A DNA stretch of 12,643 bases from Phycisphaerales bacterium (GTDB taxonomy: Bacteria; Planctomycetota; Phycisphaerae; Sedimentisphaerales; Anaerohalosphaeraceae): the NCBI GenBank assembly GCA_011053245.1, contig DRGS01000137.1, positions 1-12,643 of the forward strand, in the 5' to 3' direction. The translations under genes were made by a program, and so were the position numbers. Below the pieces are notes generated by a model that saw only the letters and a program-made list of their open reading frames with translations, ran no database searches and was not told the DNA's origin. Shown here one piece after another: positions 1-6,069 of the stretch (positions within the stretch are counted from its first letter, which is position 1; every line of letters starts with the position of its first letter).

Positions 1-257
1 ATCGTGATGTGGTGAGCCTATATGAGAGCGATTTCGGGGTATGCAAGATAATCGCAAGCCGTTGGATGGCTCAGGATGCAGTGCTGATGCTTGACTCTTC
101 GCGTGTTAGCGTTCTACCGTTGGCAGGGCGTAGTTTCCACTTTAAGCCACTTGCGAGCAGCGGTGACTATGAGTGCGGCGAGTTGATCGGCGAGTATACG
201 CTGGAGCTTAAGAACGAGGCTGCACACGGTTTGATAAGAGGTCTCAGTACGACTTAA
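1..257 (+). CDS. Major capsid protein, SU10/DUF5309-like, C-terminal fragment
   Basis: The reading frame is open from position 3 and runs off the left edge, so only about 84 C-terminal residues are visible. The fragment contains VSLYESDFG, then SRWMAQDAVLMLDSS, then GEYTLELKNEAAHG before the stop. This order (a 'YESDFG' strand, an 'RWMPQD..LLLD' turn and a 'VEYTLEVRNEAANG' end) is what I recall from the C-termini of SU10-type major capsid proteins (DUF5309), the HK97-fold shell subunit of some tailed phages. The apparent GTG start at 9 is not the true start, since homology-like sequence continues upstream to the edge. The following neck, tail and fibre-like genes agree with a capsid assignment. 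The family call is from memory and was not searched. Confidence 0.72.
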   Translation, partial: RDVVSLYESDFGVCKIIASRWMAQDAVLMLDSSRVSVLPLAGRSFHFKPLASSGDYECGELIGEYTLELKNEAAHGLIRGLSTT

Positions 258-281
258 TATCCAAATAAGAGATTTGTGATC

Positions 282-314
282 GCGGCAGCAGACAGGTGTT
301 TTGTCTGCTGCCGC
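282..314 (+). promoter_or_regulatory. 13-bp perfect RNA hairpin after the capsid gene
   Basis: A perfect inverted repeat has its left arm GCGGCAGCAGACA at 282-294, a 7-nt loop at 295-301 and its right arm at 302-314. It lies 24 nt after the capsid stop and ends 22 nt before the next likely ATG. The downstream sequence (ATCTTACC) is not a T-run, so a standard Rho-independent terminator is not clearly supported. Likely roles are partial termination or a 3'-end-stabilising stem that raises capsid mRNA relative to later genes. The stem also rules out the in-frame TTG at 301 as a sensible start for the next gene. Confidence 0.6.
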
Positions 315-336
315 ATCTTACCGAAAGGTTATGGTT

Positions 337-996
337 ATGGCAGTATTTTCACAAGATCGTGATATTTTGAAACATGAAGCAATATTGTTCAGCAAGTTGT
401 ATTTCCCATGGCAGGTTTTATGCGAGGGGAAAGACGGGGTACTGAGCGGGACAAGTTTCAGTCAGAGTGGTAATGATTTTACGGCTTTATCGGTAAGCGG
501 TGGCGGCGTGATCTATCTGCGAAGTGACGATGGTAATCTTGATGGTGTATACGAGATAGTTAGTGTTGATTCGGCGGGCGAGCTTACGATATCGGTGTTG
601 AGAGAGGACAGTCAGGCAAGTGCCGTAGCGCCTGGCGATAACAGCAATATATCTTATCGTGTCAGCACTTTCGGGCCACAGGCCAATACGGTTTTCTTTG
701 AACTGACAAGATATTTCGGTATTCAACCGGGCAATCCCAACAGTGAGTATGGAGTCGAGGATGTGGTTGATACCGAAGTGCTTCGACAGGCGGCAGTGTA
801 TGCGGTAATCGCCGGTATTTACGCCACCCTTGGGAGCAGGTCGGAAGACGAGCACGGGTTCTGGCAGAAGAGTCTGCATTACCAGAAGCTGTTCGAAAAG
901 GCCAGGGAGAGGTGTCGTATAAGTATAGATGCTGACGGAGACGGTAATGGTGAGATCAACAGAGTTGGCGGAAGCATCCGGATCTTTAGAGATTAA
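337..996 (+). CDS. Probable head-completion/neck (head-tail connector-like) protein
   Basis: This is a 219-residue protein directly after the capsid gene. ATG 337 is chosen because AAAGG at 324-328 lies 8 nt upstream. ATG 331 would be only 2 nt from it, and TTG 301 sits inside the hairpin. Residues about 48-90 look like a small beta module (GVIYL, then LDGVYEIVSV, then LTISVL) that recurs in the beta-helix protein at 3335. Residues about 140-195 are helical, with VLRQAAVYAVIAGIYATLG, a Trp/Tyr-rich patch and an FEKARERCRI helix, followed by a DADGDGNGE loop resembling a calcium-binding site. A helical 'ALIYEAL...W...Y...FE.A..R' segment ending in DxDGDG is something I associate with phage proteins next to SU10-like capsids. 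The function is inferred mainly from position and this pattern. Confidence 0.55.
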   Translation: MAVFSQDRDILKHEAILFSKLYFPWQVLCEGKDGVLSGTSFSQSGNDFTALSVSGGGVIYLRSDDGNLDGVYEIVSVDSAGELTISVLREDSQASAVAPGDNSNISYRVSTFGPQANTVFFELTRYFGIQPGNPNSEYGVEDVVDTEVLRQAAVYAVIAGIYATLGSRSEDEHGFWQKSLHYQKLFEKARERCRISIDADGDGNGEINRVGGSIRIFRD

Positions 997-1014
997 TTCA
1001 GGGAGTTGTTTGTA

Positions 1015-1380
1015 ATGCGAGCAACAATAGACAGTACAATCGAATTTGATCAGTTGGAACTGAAAGTCGAAAGCTGGCGTCGTGATACGACAGAGAGAAA
1101 TGTGGCCGGTTTGGACGGTGTGCTTAGTATCGACATGGGTCTGCGAGGAAGAGAAGTCTTCCAAAAAGGTGTTCTGCGGGCAGTCAGTGATGAGGCTATT
1201 TACGATAAGCTAAAAAACATTTCCGCATTGATGGACGGGCAGAGTCATTCGTTGGTTCTGTCAGATGGGAGAGTGTTTGGTGATCTCAGAGTGGATTTGT
1301 TTGAAGCCGATGAAAAGTGCTTTAGCGGCATGGATGTATGGTGTGAGTTTAGTATTCTTTATACTCAATTGAGAACTTAA
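1015..1380 (+). CDS. Small phage tail-type structural protein
   Basis: A 121-residue protein starts at ATG 1015, with GGGAG at 1001-1005 and a 9-nt spacer. The TTG at 1006 abuts that Shine-Dalgarno sequence and is rejected. Visible features are an N-terminal strand-rich part, LDGVLSIDMGLRGRE at about 33-47, a central helix (DEAIYDKLKNISALM), and a C-terminal beta part with LSDGRVFGDLRVDLF and SILYTQLR. The 'GR.F.NLR.D.F ... Y.QL' ending is a common look for short tail-associated proteins lying between neck and baseplate genes. It ends 1 nt before the next ATG, implying translational coupling. No exact family is recognised. A virion role is inferred from the neighbours. Confidence 0.5.
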   Translation: MRATIDSTIEFDQLELKVESWRRDTTERNVAGLDGVLSIDMGLRGREVFQKGVLRAVSDEAIYDKLKNISALMDGQSHSLVLSDGRVFGDLRVDLFEADEKCFSGMDVWCEFSILYTQLRT

Positions 1381-1381
1381 A

Positions 1382-2158
1382 ATGGGTCTTATAAGCAGCG
1401 GTATAAATAGAGTTAGAGCGCATGGGCTTGCGGCTGGTGTCGGAAGCGACGGCAGGACAGTTAATGAGCCGGCGAGTGTTCTTGTGAAATGGAACTCAGA
1501 GCACGAAGACAAGCTCTACCAAGTATATGTTGACGGCGAGTTTGCAGGTGTGACGACAGATCATATGGCGAGGTCGATGGTTGTATCGGTCAAGTCGATG
1601 AAGTCAGTTTCTTCCAGGATAGAGGTATTTGCGGCTGAACCTGCTGAGAGCTTAGTTGACTTCGGTGATTCGCTTGAGAAATCGGGAGTTTCGTCAAGGG
1701 TGAGGGTGAGATTTTCAAGAAGTATCTCTTTGCCATTTTATGGAAGAGCGGATGTTTTTTCTGACAACATGACGGGGCAGATCGATTATCAGACTGCAAT
1801 TAACTCCGAACCGATCTTCTTGTGGCCGACGTGGCAAGATAAATGCGGTTTTGGTCTGAGCGGGTTTGGGAGAAGTGATTTTGGATTTGACGGCAGTGGA
1901 GCCGTGGGATTTGGCCGAGGGAGTTTAGGTTATGGTGAGTTTGGTTTTGACGCAGATGAAATCGTCTGGGAGAGTCCTGAGCTGCAAAGCGGTGTTTACA
2001 AGTTCGCTGTTAAGATAACGGATACCTTCGGTAATAGCGATGAGGGGGCAGTTGAAAGTGAAACTGTTGTATTAGTCAACGCTGTGGCCAGTATAAACGA
2101 ACTAAAAGTCGGTAGCTATGATAAAGCGCAAGATCAACTCGTATTGACGATAAATTAA
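1382..2158 (+). CDS. Fn3-like phage structural protein with Gly-Phe-rich stretch
   Basis: A 258-residue protein starts at ATG 1382, one base after the previous stop, with only a weak GAGA upstream, so translation is probably coupled. Residues about 30-85 look like a fibronectin-III/Ig beta-sandwich (VLVKWNSEHEDKLYQVYVDG). A second sandwich-like part near 195-235 contains SGVYKFAVKITDTFGN. Between them, about 153-190, lies a compositionally odd run of GFG/GYG/FGFD motifs (CGFGLSGFG, VGFGRGSLGYGEFGFD) preceded by IFLWPTWQ. There is no signal peptide or TM segment. Fn3-like domains in virion proteins usually decorate the tail or bind cell surfaces. The gene at 5367 has a related layout. The exact role is unknown, and a tail or baseplate accessory is inferred. 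Confidence 0.5.
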   Translation: MGLISSGINRVRAHGLAAGVGSDGRTVNEPASVLVKWNSEHEDKLYQVYVDGEFAGVTTDHMARSMVVSVKSMKSVSSRIEVFAAEPAESLVDFGDSLEKSGVSSRVRVRFSRSISLPFYGRADVFSDNMTGQIDYQTAINSEPIFLWPTWQDKCGFGLSGFGRSDFGFDGSGAVGFGRGSLGYGEFGFDADEIVWESPELQSGVYKFAVKITDTFGNSDEGAVESETVVLVNAVASINELKVGSYDKAQDQLVLTIN

Positions 2159-2189
2159 AAATTCAAATAATATTAGTGAGGACAAGAAC

Positions 2190-2972
2190 ATGGCGGAAGT
2201 ATATCCATCCGATAACGATCTATTGAACATAACAGGTGACAGCGAGACCGGTGTTGAGTATATCCCTACGGGGACGGCACCTTATTATCTTCATTTTCGC
2301 AAGCTGCTTTATCGTCTGCTTCTTGCGGCAAGACGGGGCAATGACCTGCGTGTCTTCGATGAAGGGGGGCTGGATGTCGGTGTCAAAAGCGGCAAGTTCT
2401 GGCTGGGTGCGGATCTTATCAGTTACGCCGGGTCATCCGGGAACCTGTTAGCTGATGACAAGGCAAACATATACGTTTACATTGACTCTTCAGGAAATCT
2501 GGTAACCAACGAGTATAGTGCATGGCCGGACATGAGCGGTTTACGGCATGTCAGATTGGCAATTGTTACGACTTCCAGCGGCGAGATAGCTTCAATAACT
2601 GACGCAAGGGACCATCACAGTATAGCGGTCCCTTCCGGCGGAGGCAGTGTTGTTATTGAAGCACACACAAGTGGCGACACGCTTACTGAAGCAGAGAGCG
2701 GAAGTATTCATACCAATCGAGGCGCAACAGGAACAGTCACAGTTACTCTTCCTGCGTCTGCTTCTGCGGGGACGGCATTTACATTTTGTGTGCAGGATGC
2801 TCAGCAATTCAGGGTTGATCCCGGTACGGCTACTATACGCGATACAAGTGGGCAGACGGCGGATAAATATAAATGGGCCGATGCTGTAGGTGAGTGTATT
2901 GCATTAATTGCGGACTCAAACGGCGACTGGGCCGTTACTTCAAAGGGCGGCTTCTGGAGCGAAGAGGCGTAA
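2190..2972 (+). CDS. Tail-fibre-like / receptor-binding-type protein
   Basis: A 260-residue protein starts at ATG 2190, with GAGGA at 2178-2182 and a 7-nt spacer. The N-terminal half has a helical YLHFRKLLYRLLLAARRG segment, then many short strands (VGVKSGKFWLGADLISYAG, NIYVYIDSSGNLVT) and a DARDHHS turn. The C-terminal part from about 165 (IHTNRGATGTVTVTLPASA, then FTFCVQDAQQFRVDPGTAT) resembles the trimeric beta collar seen in phage tail fibres and collar proteins ('GATGTVTLTLP...F.FVVQ.AQ.LRIDPG'). The expected role is a homotrimeric fibre or adhesin on the virion, touching the host surface. The residue pattern supports a fibre. The receptor is unknown. Confidence 0.6.
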   Translation: MAEVYPSDNDLLNITGDSETGVEYIPTGTAPYYLHFRKLLYRLLLAARRGNDLRVFDEGGLDVGVKSGKFWLGADLISYAGSSGNLLADDKANIYVYIDSSGNLVTNEYSAWPDMSGLRHVRLAIVTTSSGEIASITDARDHHSIAVPSGGGSVVIEAHTSGDTLTEAESGSIHTNRGATGTVTVTLPASASAGTAFTFCVQDAQQFRVDPGTATIRDTSGQTADKYKWADAVGECIALIADSNGDWAVTSKGGFWSEEA

Positions 2973-3031
2973 GGAGTAAAGAATTTCGGCGTGTATTAGC
3001 GCTGAATGATCGAGAACGAAAGGGTATCTCA

Positions 3032-3331
3032 TTGTATGCTACTATATATGACAAGTTGAAAACATATGCCGAAAATCAAAAGTTAAAAGCGGCAGATATT
3101 GAAAGTCTGACTTCTCAACAAATCAGGAGCCTTATCCAAGGTTCAGGTATCAGCGATGATATTTGTGAAGCGGTCGTAAGCAATATTCGCAGGCAATTAA
3201 AAAAACGGCTCGAAAAGAACGAAGCAGACATGGCAATTCAAAATGTGATCAATAGTATCGCAGCAGACTTTCCGAATGCAACCGGTGAATATGAAGGTGA
3301 TGGTATAATAATTTTGAGGCTGAAGGGTTAA
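3032..3331 (+). CDS. Small helical phage protein of unknown function
   Basis: TTG 3032 is chosen because AAAGGG at 3019-3024 precedes it by 7 nt and the protein then opens naturally as MYATIYDKLKTYAENQ, giving 99 residues. The frame stays open upstream to a GTG at 2894, but that would overlap the fibre gene by 79 nt and translate to a basic, Cys-containing sequence with no family look. The body is mostly helical and charged (SLTSQQIRSLIQ, then SNIRRQLKKRLEKNEADMA) and ends in a short strand, GIIILRLKG. There is no TM segment, signal or catalytic motif. It lies between the fibre and beta-helix genes with a 3-nt gap to the latter, suggesting a chaperone, assembly or minor virion role, which is speculation. 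Confidence 0.5.
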   Translation: MYATIYDKLKTYAENQKLKAADIESLTSQQIRSLIQGSGISDDICEAVVSNIRRQLKKRLEKNEADMAIQNVINSIAADFPNATGEYEGDGIIILRLKG

Positions 3332-3334
3332 TCG

Positions 3335-4846
3335 ATGGCTAACATTTTTGGGACAGCAGATTCAATTTTCTTTATAGGTGGCCAGGGCACTAAGGCTGGG
3401 CTGACAAGTCCAGGCGGTTGCACACGAACCTGGTGGGAGAGTGAAGTTGGCGCAAATCCTACAAAGACAGATAAGCAAAATGCTCTGAACAAGCTAATGG
3501 GGGTTAACGGCGAAGCTAAGTTTGCTTTGACCAATCTTACTTATACCGGTTCAACTAAACAGTTTACTGTTACAGATTCAACCGGGGTCGAAGCCGGTAT
3601 GGTTGCATATATAGCCGGTACGGGAATTCTTTCAGGCAAATATGAAATTACAGATGTACCCGACAGCACCCATATTACGGTTTCAGGTTTAGCTTACACA
3701 GGAAACAATACCAACAGTGCCGTTACCATTGGAGGGGCATTTGACAGTTTACCTAATGCTGTATCTTCAGGAGTGCTTGACGCTACGAGTTACCATGTAA
3801 ATATTTACACGAACAAAAATGAAACATTTACTTCCGCAGTTGTTTTTGGATGCGGAGGGACACCACACAAGGGGACCCGCCTTTGCGTTAGGGGCTATAA
3901 TGAAGTTCCCGGCGACATGGATAGCGGAGGAGAGTATTATCAAAGTCCATACGATGCTTATCTAAACGGCATTGATGCCAATGCTTTTGTTTTGTATGAC
4001 AACCAAACGTCAGGATTTACAATAGACATAAGTGGGCAATACAATATTCTTTTGTCGAACTTACACATCAAAGGCGCCGTAACCGGATTTTATGGTTACG
4101 ACTTTTGTAGGGGCTGGGTGTTAGAGCACTGCGTTTTTTCCGGGGCGTATAGTTCTCGTGCAGTTGATATCCACAAAGGATATTACGCTTCGATCTTCGA
4201 TTGCTATTTTGATGGTTCTACATATACAGGTTCAGATCAGTTTATTAGGATGTATAATACTTCAATGAATACGATTTACAACAATGTCTTTGTCGGGCAA
4301 ACCGAGAAAGATATGCTTTGTCTGGATGGCGGTTTAATCTTTAATAATTTATTCGTGAATAACAGGAAATCTATCTTGTTTGGAATTAGTGATTCGATAA
4401 CAACATGTGTGGCCCTAAATAACACATCGTATAATAATAGCGGTGCGGCATTCTACAACGGATGGGTAAGTGCAACGGTAAATTGGAGCCAGGTGCATTT
4501 CCTTAACAATCTTATATTGCCTGTGGCAGACAAGACCGCGTGGTCTCACGCCGGCATTGGTGGCACCGCAGTCAATATAGCCAATAACTGTTCGTACCGA
4601 GCTGGCGGTTTTACGAATATATACGGCAGTACCGCACCCGGGGTAACCAAAAACAATCTTGAGATAGACCCGGATTGCAAGGATATTGCCAATGAGGATT
4701 TTCGTCCGAGAAACCCAATAGTTTTACATGGCGGCCTTGACGGATTGACGGGAAAGCCTGCACAAATCGGAGCAATACTACAAGAATATCAATTTGCAAG
4801 CTCTGGACGCATGGTGAAAATGGCCAGGCTTGGGATAACTCGATAG
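3335..4846 (+). CDS. Right-handed beta-helix (pectate-lyase-like) spike protein
   Basis: A 503-residue protein starts at ATG 3335, with GAAGGG just upstream inside the previous gene's end. Residues about 68-120 hold a beta module (KQFTVTDSTG, MVAYIAG, LSGKYEITDV, THITVSGL) also found in the neck-like protein. From about 225 to 440, short repeating strand-turn units recur (LLSNLHIKGA, LEHCVFSGAY, FDCYFDGSTY, YNNVFVGQT, FNNLFVNN, LNNTSYNNSG), the pattern of a parallel right-handed beta-helix. The end, IDPDCKDIANEDFRPR, then GKPAQIGAI, is the typical C-terminal cap of pectate-lyase-like repeat proteins. Such proteins form trimeric tail spikes that bind or cut polysaccharide. Catalytic residues cannot be assigned by eye. 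Tandem UAG stops end the gene. Confidence 0.65.
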   Translation: MANIFGTADSIFFIGGQGTKAGLTSPGGCTRTWWESEVGANPTKTDKQNALNKLMGVNGEAKFALTNLTYTGSTKQFTVTDSTGVEAGMVAYIAGTGILSGKYEITDVPDSTHITVSGLAYTGNNTNSAVTIGGAFDSLPNAVSSGVLDATSYHVNIYTNKNETFTSAVVFGCGGTPHKGTRLCVRGYNEVPGDMDSGGEYYQSPYDAYLNGIDANAFVLYDNQTSGFTIDISGQYNILLSNLHIKGAVTGFYGYDFCRGWVLEHCVFSGAYSSRAVDIHKGYYASIFDCYFDGSTYTGSDQFIRMYNTSMNTIYNNVFVGQTEKDMLCLDGGLIFNNLFVNNRKSILFGISDSITTCVALNNTSYNNSGAAFYNGWVSATVNWSQVHFLNNLILPVADKTAWSHAGIGGTAVNIANNCSYRAGGFTNIYGSTAPGVTKNNLEIDPDCKDIANEDFRPRNPIVLHGGLDGLTGKPAQIGAILQEYQFASSGRMVKMARLGITR

Positions 4847-4874
4847 TAGATGATCTGTTAGTGCAGACAATAAT

Positions 4875-4903
4875 ATGACATTCAATAAAGTTATCAGTTT
4901 AAT
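4875..4903 (+). promoter_or_regulatory. Possible internal promoter in the 72-nt gap
   Basis: ATGACA at 4875-4880 and TTTAAT at 4898-4903 each match the sigma-70-type consensus at 5 of 6 positions and are 17 bp apart. They lie in the AT-rich gap (4847-4918) after the beta-helix gene. A start near 4910 would leave only about a 9-nt leader and would clip the AGGA ribosome-binding site at 4907-4910, which argues against it. A weak GTTAT/ATAAC stem overlaps the -10. It may simply be AT-rich spacer. Confidence 0.22.
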
Positions 4904-4918
4904 AACAGGAATTGACAA

Positions 4919-5365
4919 ATGGCAAACACGGCAATTGAAATACCTTTTTATGTAGCGAAAGACGGCCAGCCTTTGACGGGTGCGTCAACGGAGATGGATT
5001 TTGAGAGTCTCAAGACAATTGACGGCAGTGATAAATCTCTCAGTGCTCCAGCAATCAGTGAGATTGGCGGCGGTTGGTATAAGTTTAGTGTGGCATATGG
5101 TACGGCACCGTTTGACGAAGGCGATCTTATCGGGGTGATCGATGCCGATAAGGACGGAGTAAACAATCTGGCCAATGTGGAAAAATATATTCCCGTTGAA
5201 GTGCGGCTGGACTTTTATGCTTTAAGCAGATTAGTAAGCAATATGAGTCAGGATAAGCTTACGGGTGACATGCTGCTGAAAAATGACAGTGGCGATACGA
5301 TCCTTAAACTCGGTATTACTGATTCGGCCGCTACGTTGGAAAGAATTCCGGGGGCAAGCAGCTAA
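4919..5365 (+). CDS. Small beta-sandwich phage structural protein
   Basis: A 148-residue protein starts at ATG 4919, with AGGA at 4907-4910 and an 8-nt spacer. The N-terminal 95 residues read as an Ig-like or carbohydrate-module-like beta-sandwich: IEIPFYVAKDGQPLTG, then SEIGGGWYKFSVAYG, then DLIGVIDAD. A 'GxP.TG ... EiGgGwY.f.v' layout is common in small accessory virion proteins. The C-terminal part (YALSRLVSNM, then TGDMLLKNDSGDTILKLGI, then LERIPG) has the strand-turn look of phage tail proteins of the type 'lndtG.tvl...l.D..g.v.E..P'. The next gene follows after 1 nt. The role is inferred as a baseplate or tail accessory. No enzyme motif is seen. Confidence 0.5.
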   Translation: MANTAIEIPFYVAKDGQPLTGASTEMDFESLKTIDGSDKSLSAPAISEIGGGWYKFSVAYGTAPFDEGDLIGVIDADKDGVNNLANVEKYIPVEVRLDFYALSRLVSNMSQDKLTGDMLLKNDSGDTILKLGITDSAATLERIPGASS

Positions 5366-5366
5366 T

Positions 5367-6053
5367 ATGGACACAAAGTTTTTTGACAGTTTGTATGAAG
5401 GTGACTCGGCTAATGGTATCAAGCTCGGGATGGGTATTACAGGGGGGGACTTCTGGCCGAGGATATCGGGGTGCCGAAATTTGTATCGCGGTGAAGATTT
5501 GCCATTGATCGACTGGTCGAAGTTGATCAATGTAAGCACCTCAGATCCAGGTTCGATCATTTCTGGACAAGAGCATCAGCCCGGTGAGATATATTTCTAT
5601 GCGATCAGGCTGGCGAACTTCTGCGGGTATGAAGAGCATACTTTCGGAGCAGTCGTGAAAGTTGTTTTTGACGACAACGGTGATTTAGTCGTTGAGTCCG
5701 GCTGTAACGCTATATTTGAGATCAAAGGCAGGCAGGTGAGCGGATCTGTGTGCAGGCTCACATGGTATTACGCCCCCATAAATCAATCGGAAGAAGTTGC
5801 TCAGTTTAATGTTTACAGCGATGGTGGGGCCGGTGAAATTGATTATGACAACATTATCAGTACAGTTGCTTACTCAGGGCCAAGATATTACAGCTTTGAT
5901 AGCGAAGTGCTTGCAAAGGGCGTGTACAGATATTGCATAAGAACGGTTTCGGTCAGCGGAAAAGAAAACGGCGACCTTGGGTTTGTTCAGGTCGGTATCA
6001 GTGACGAAAAGCCAGCAGCGGTTGAGAGTGTGCGAATTGAAAGTAATTTGTAA
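5367..6053 (+). CDS. Second Fn3-like phage structural protein
   Basis: A 228-residue protein. ATG 5367 is one base after the preceding stop. The frame is open upstream to 5283, but that part lies inside the preceding gene, and MDTKFFDSLYEGDSANGIKL reads as a natural start. GGGGG near 5350 gives a weak, distant ribosome-binding site, so coupling is likely. The middle has SGQEHQPGEIYFYAIRLANF, a strand-rich layout. Residues about 125-215 resemble an Fn3 fold (VCRLTWYYAPINQSEEVAQF, NVYSDGG, GVYRYCIRTVSVSGKEN). The architecture parallels the protein at 1382 but lacks its Gly-Phe stretch. It sits immediately before the hub-like gene, pointing to a baseplate-associated part, by inference only. Confidence 0.5.
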   Translation: MDTKFFDSLYEGDSANGIKLGMGITGGDFWPRISGCRNLYRGEDLPLIDWSKLINVSTSDPGSIISGQEHQPGEIYFYAIRLANFCGYEEHTFGAVVKVVFDDNGDLVVESGCNAIFEIKGRQVSGSVCRLTWYYAPINQSEEVAQFNVYSDGGAGEIDYDNIISTVAYSGPRYYSFDSEVLAKGVYRYCIRTVSVSGKENGDLGFVQVGISDEKPAAVESVRIESNL

Positions 6054-6069
6054 AACAGTGGAGTAACAG

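Noticed and set aside
487..1164. Long minus-strand open frame under the neck and tail-type genes
   Set aside because: It lies opposite two well-supported plus-strand genes, is rich in His/Cys/Ile runs with no domain look, and has no ribosome-binding site.
2894..3031. GTG 2894 as start of the small helical protein
   Set aside because: It would overlap the fibre-like gene by 79 nt and add a basic, Cys-containing leader. TTG 3032 has a well-spaced AAAGGG.
5283..5366. Upstream extension of the second Fn3-like gene
   Set aside because: This part is an alternative frame inside the preceding beta-sandwich gene. ATG 5367 gives a clean coupled start.
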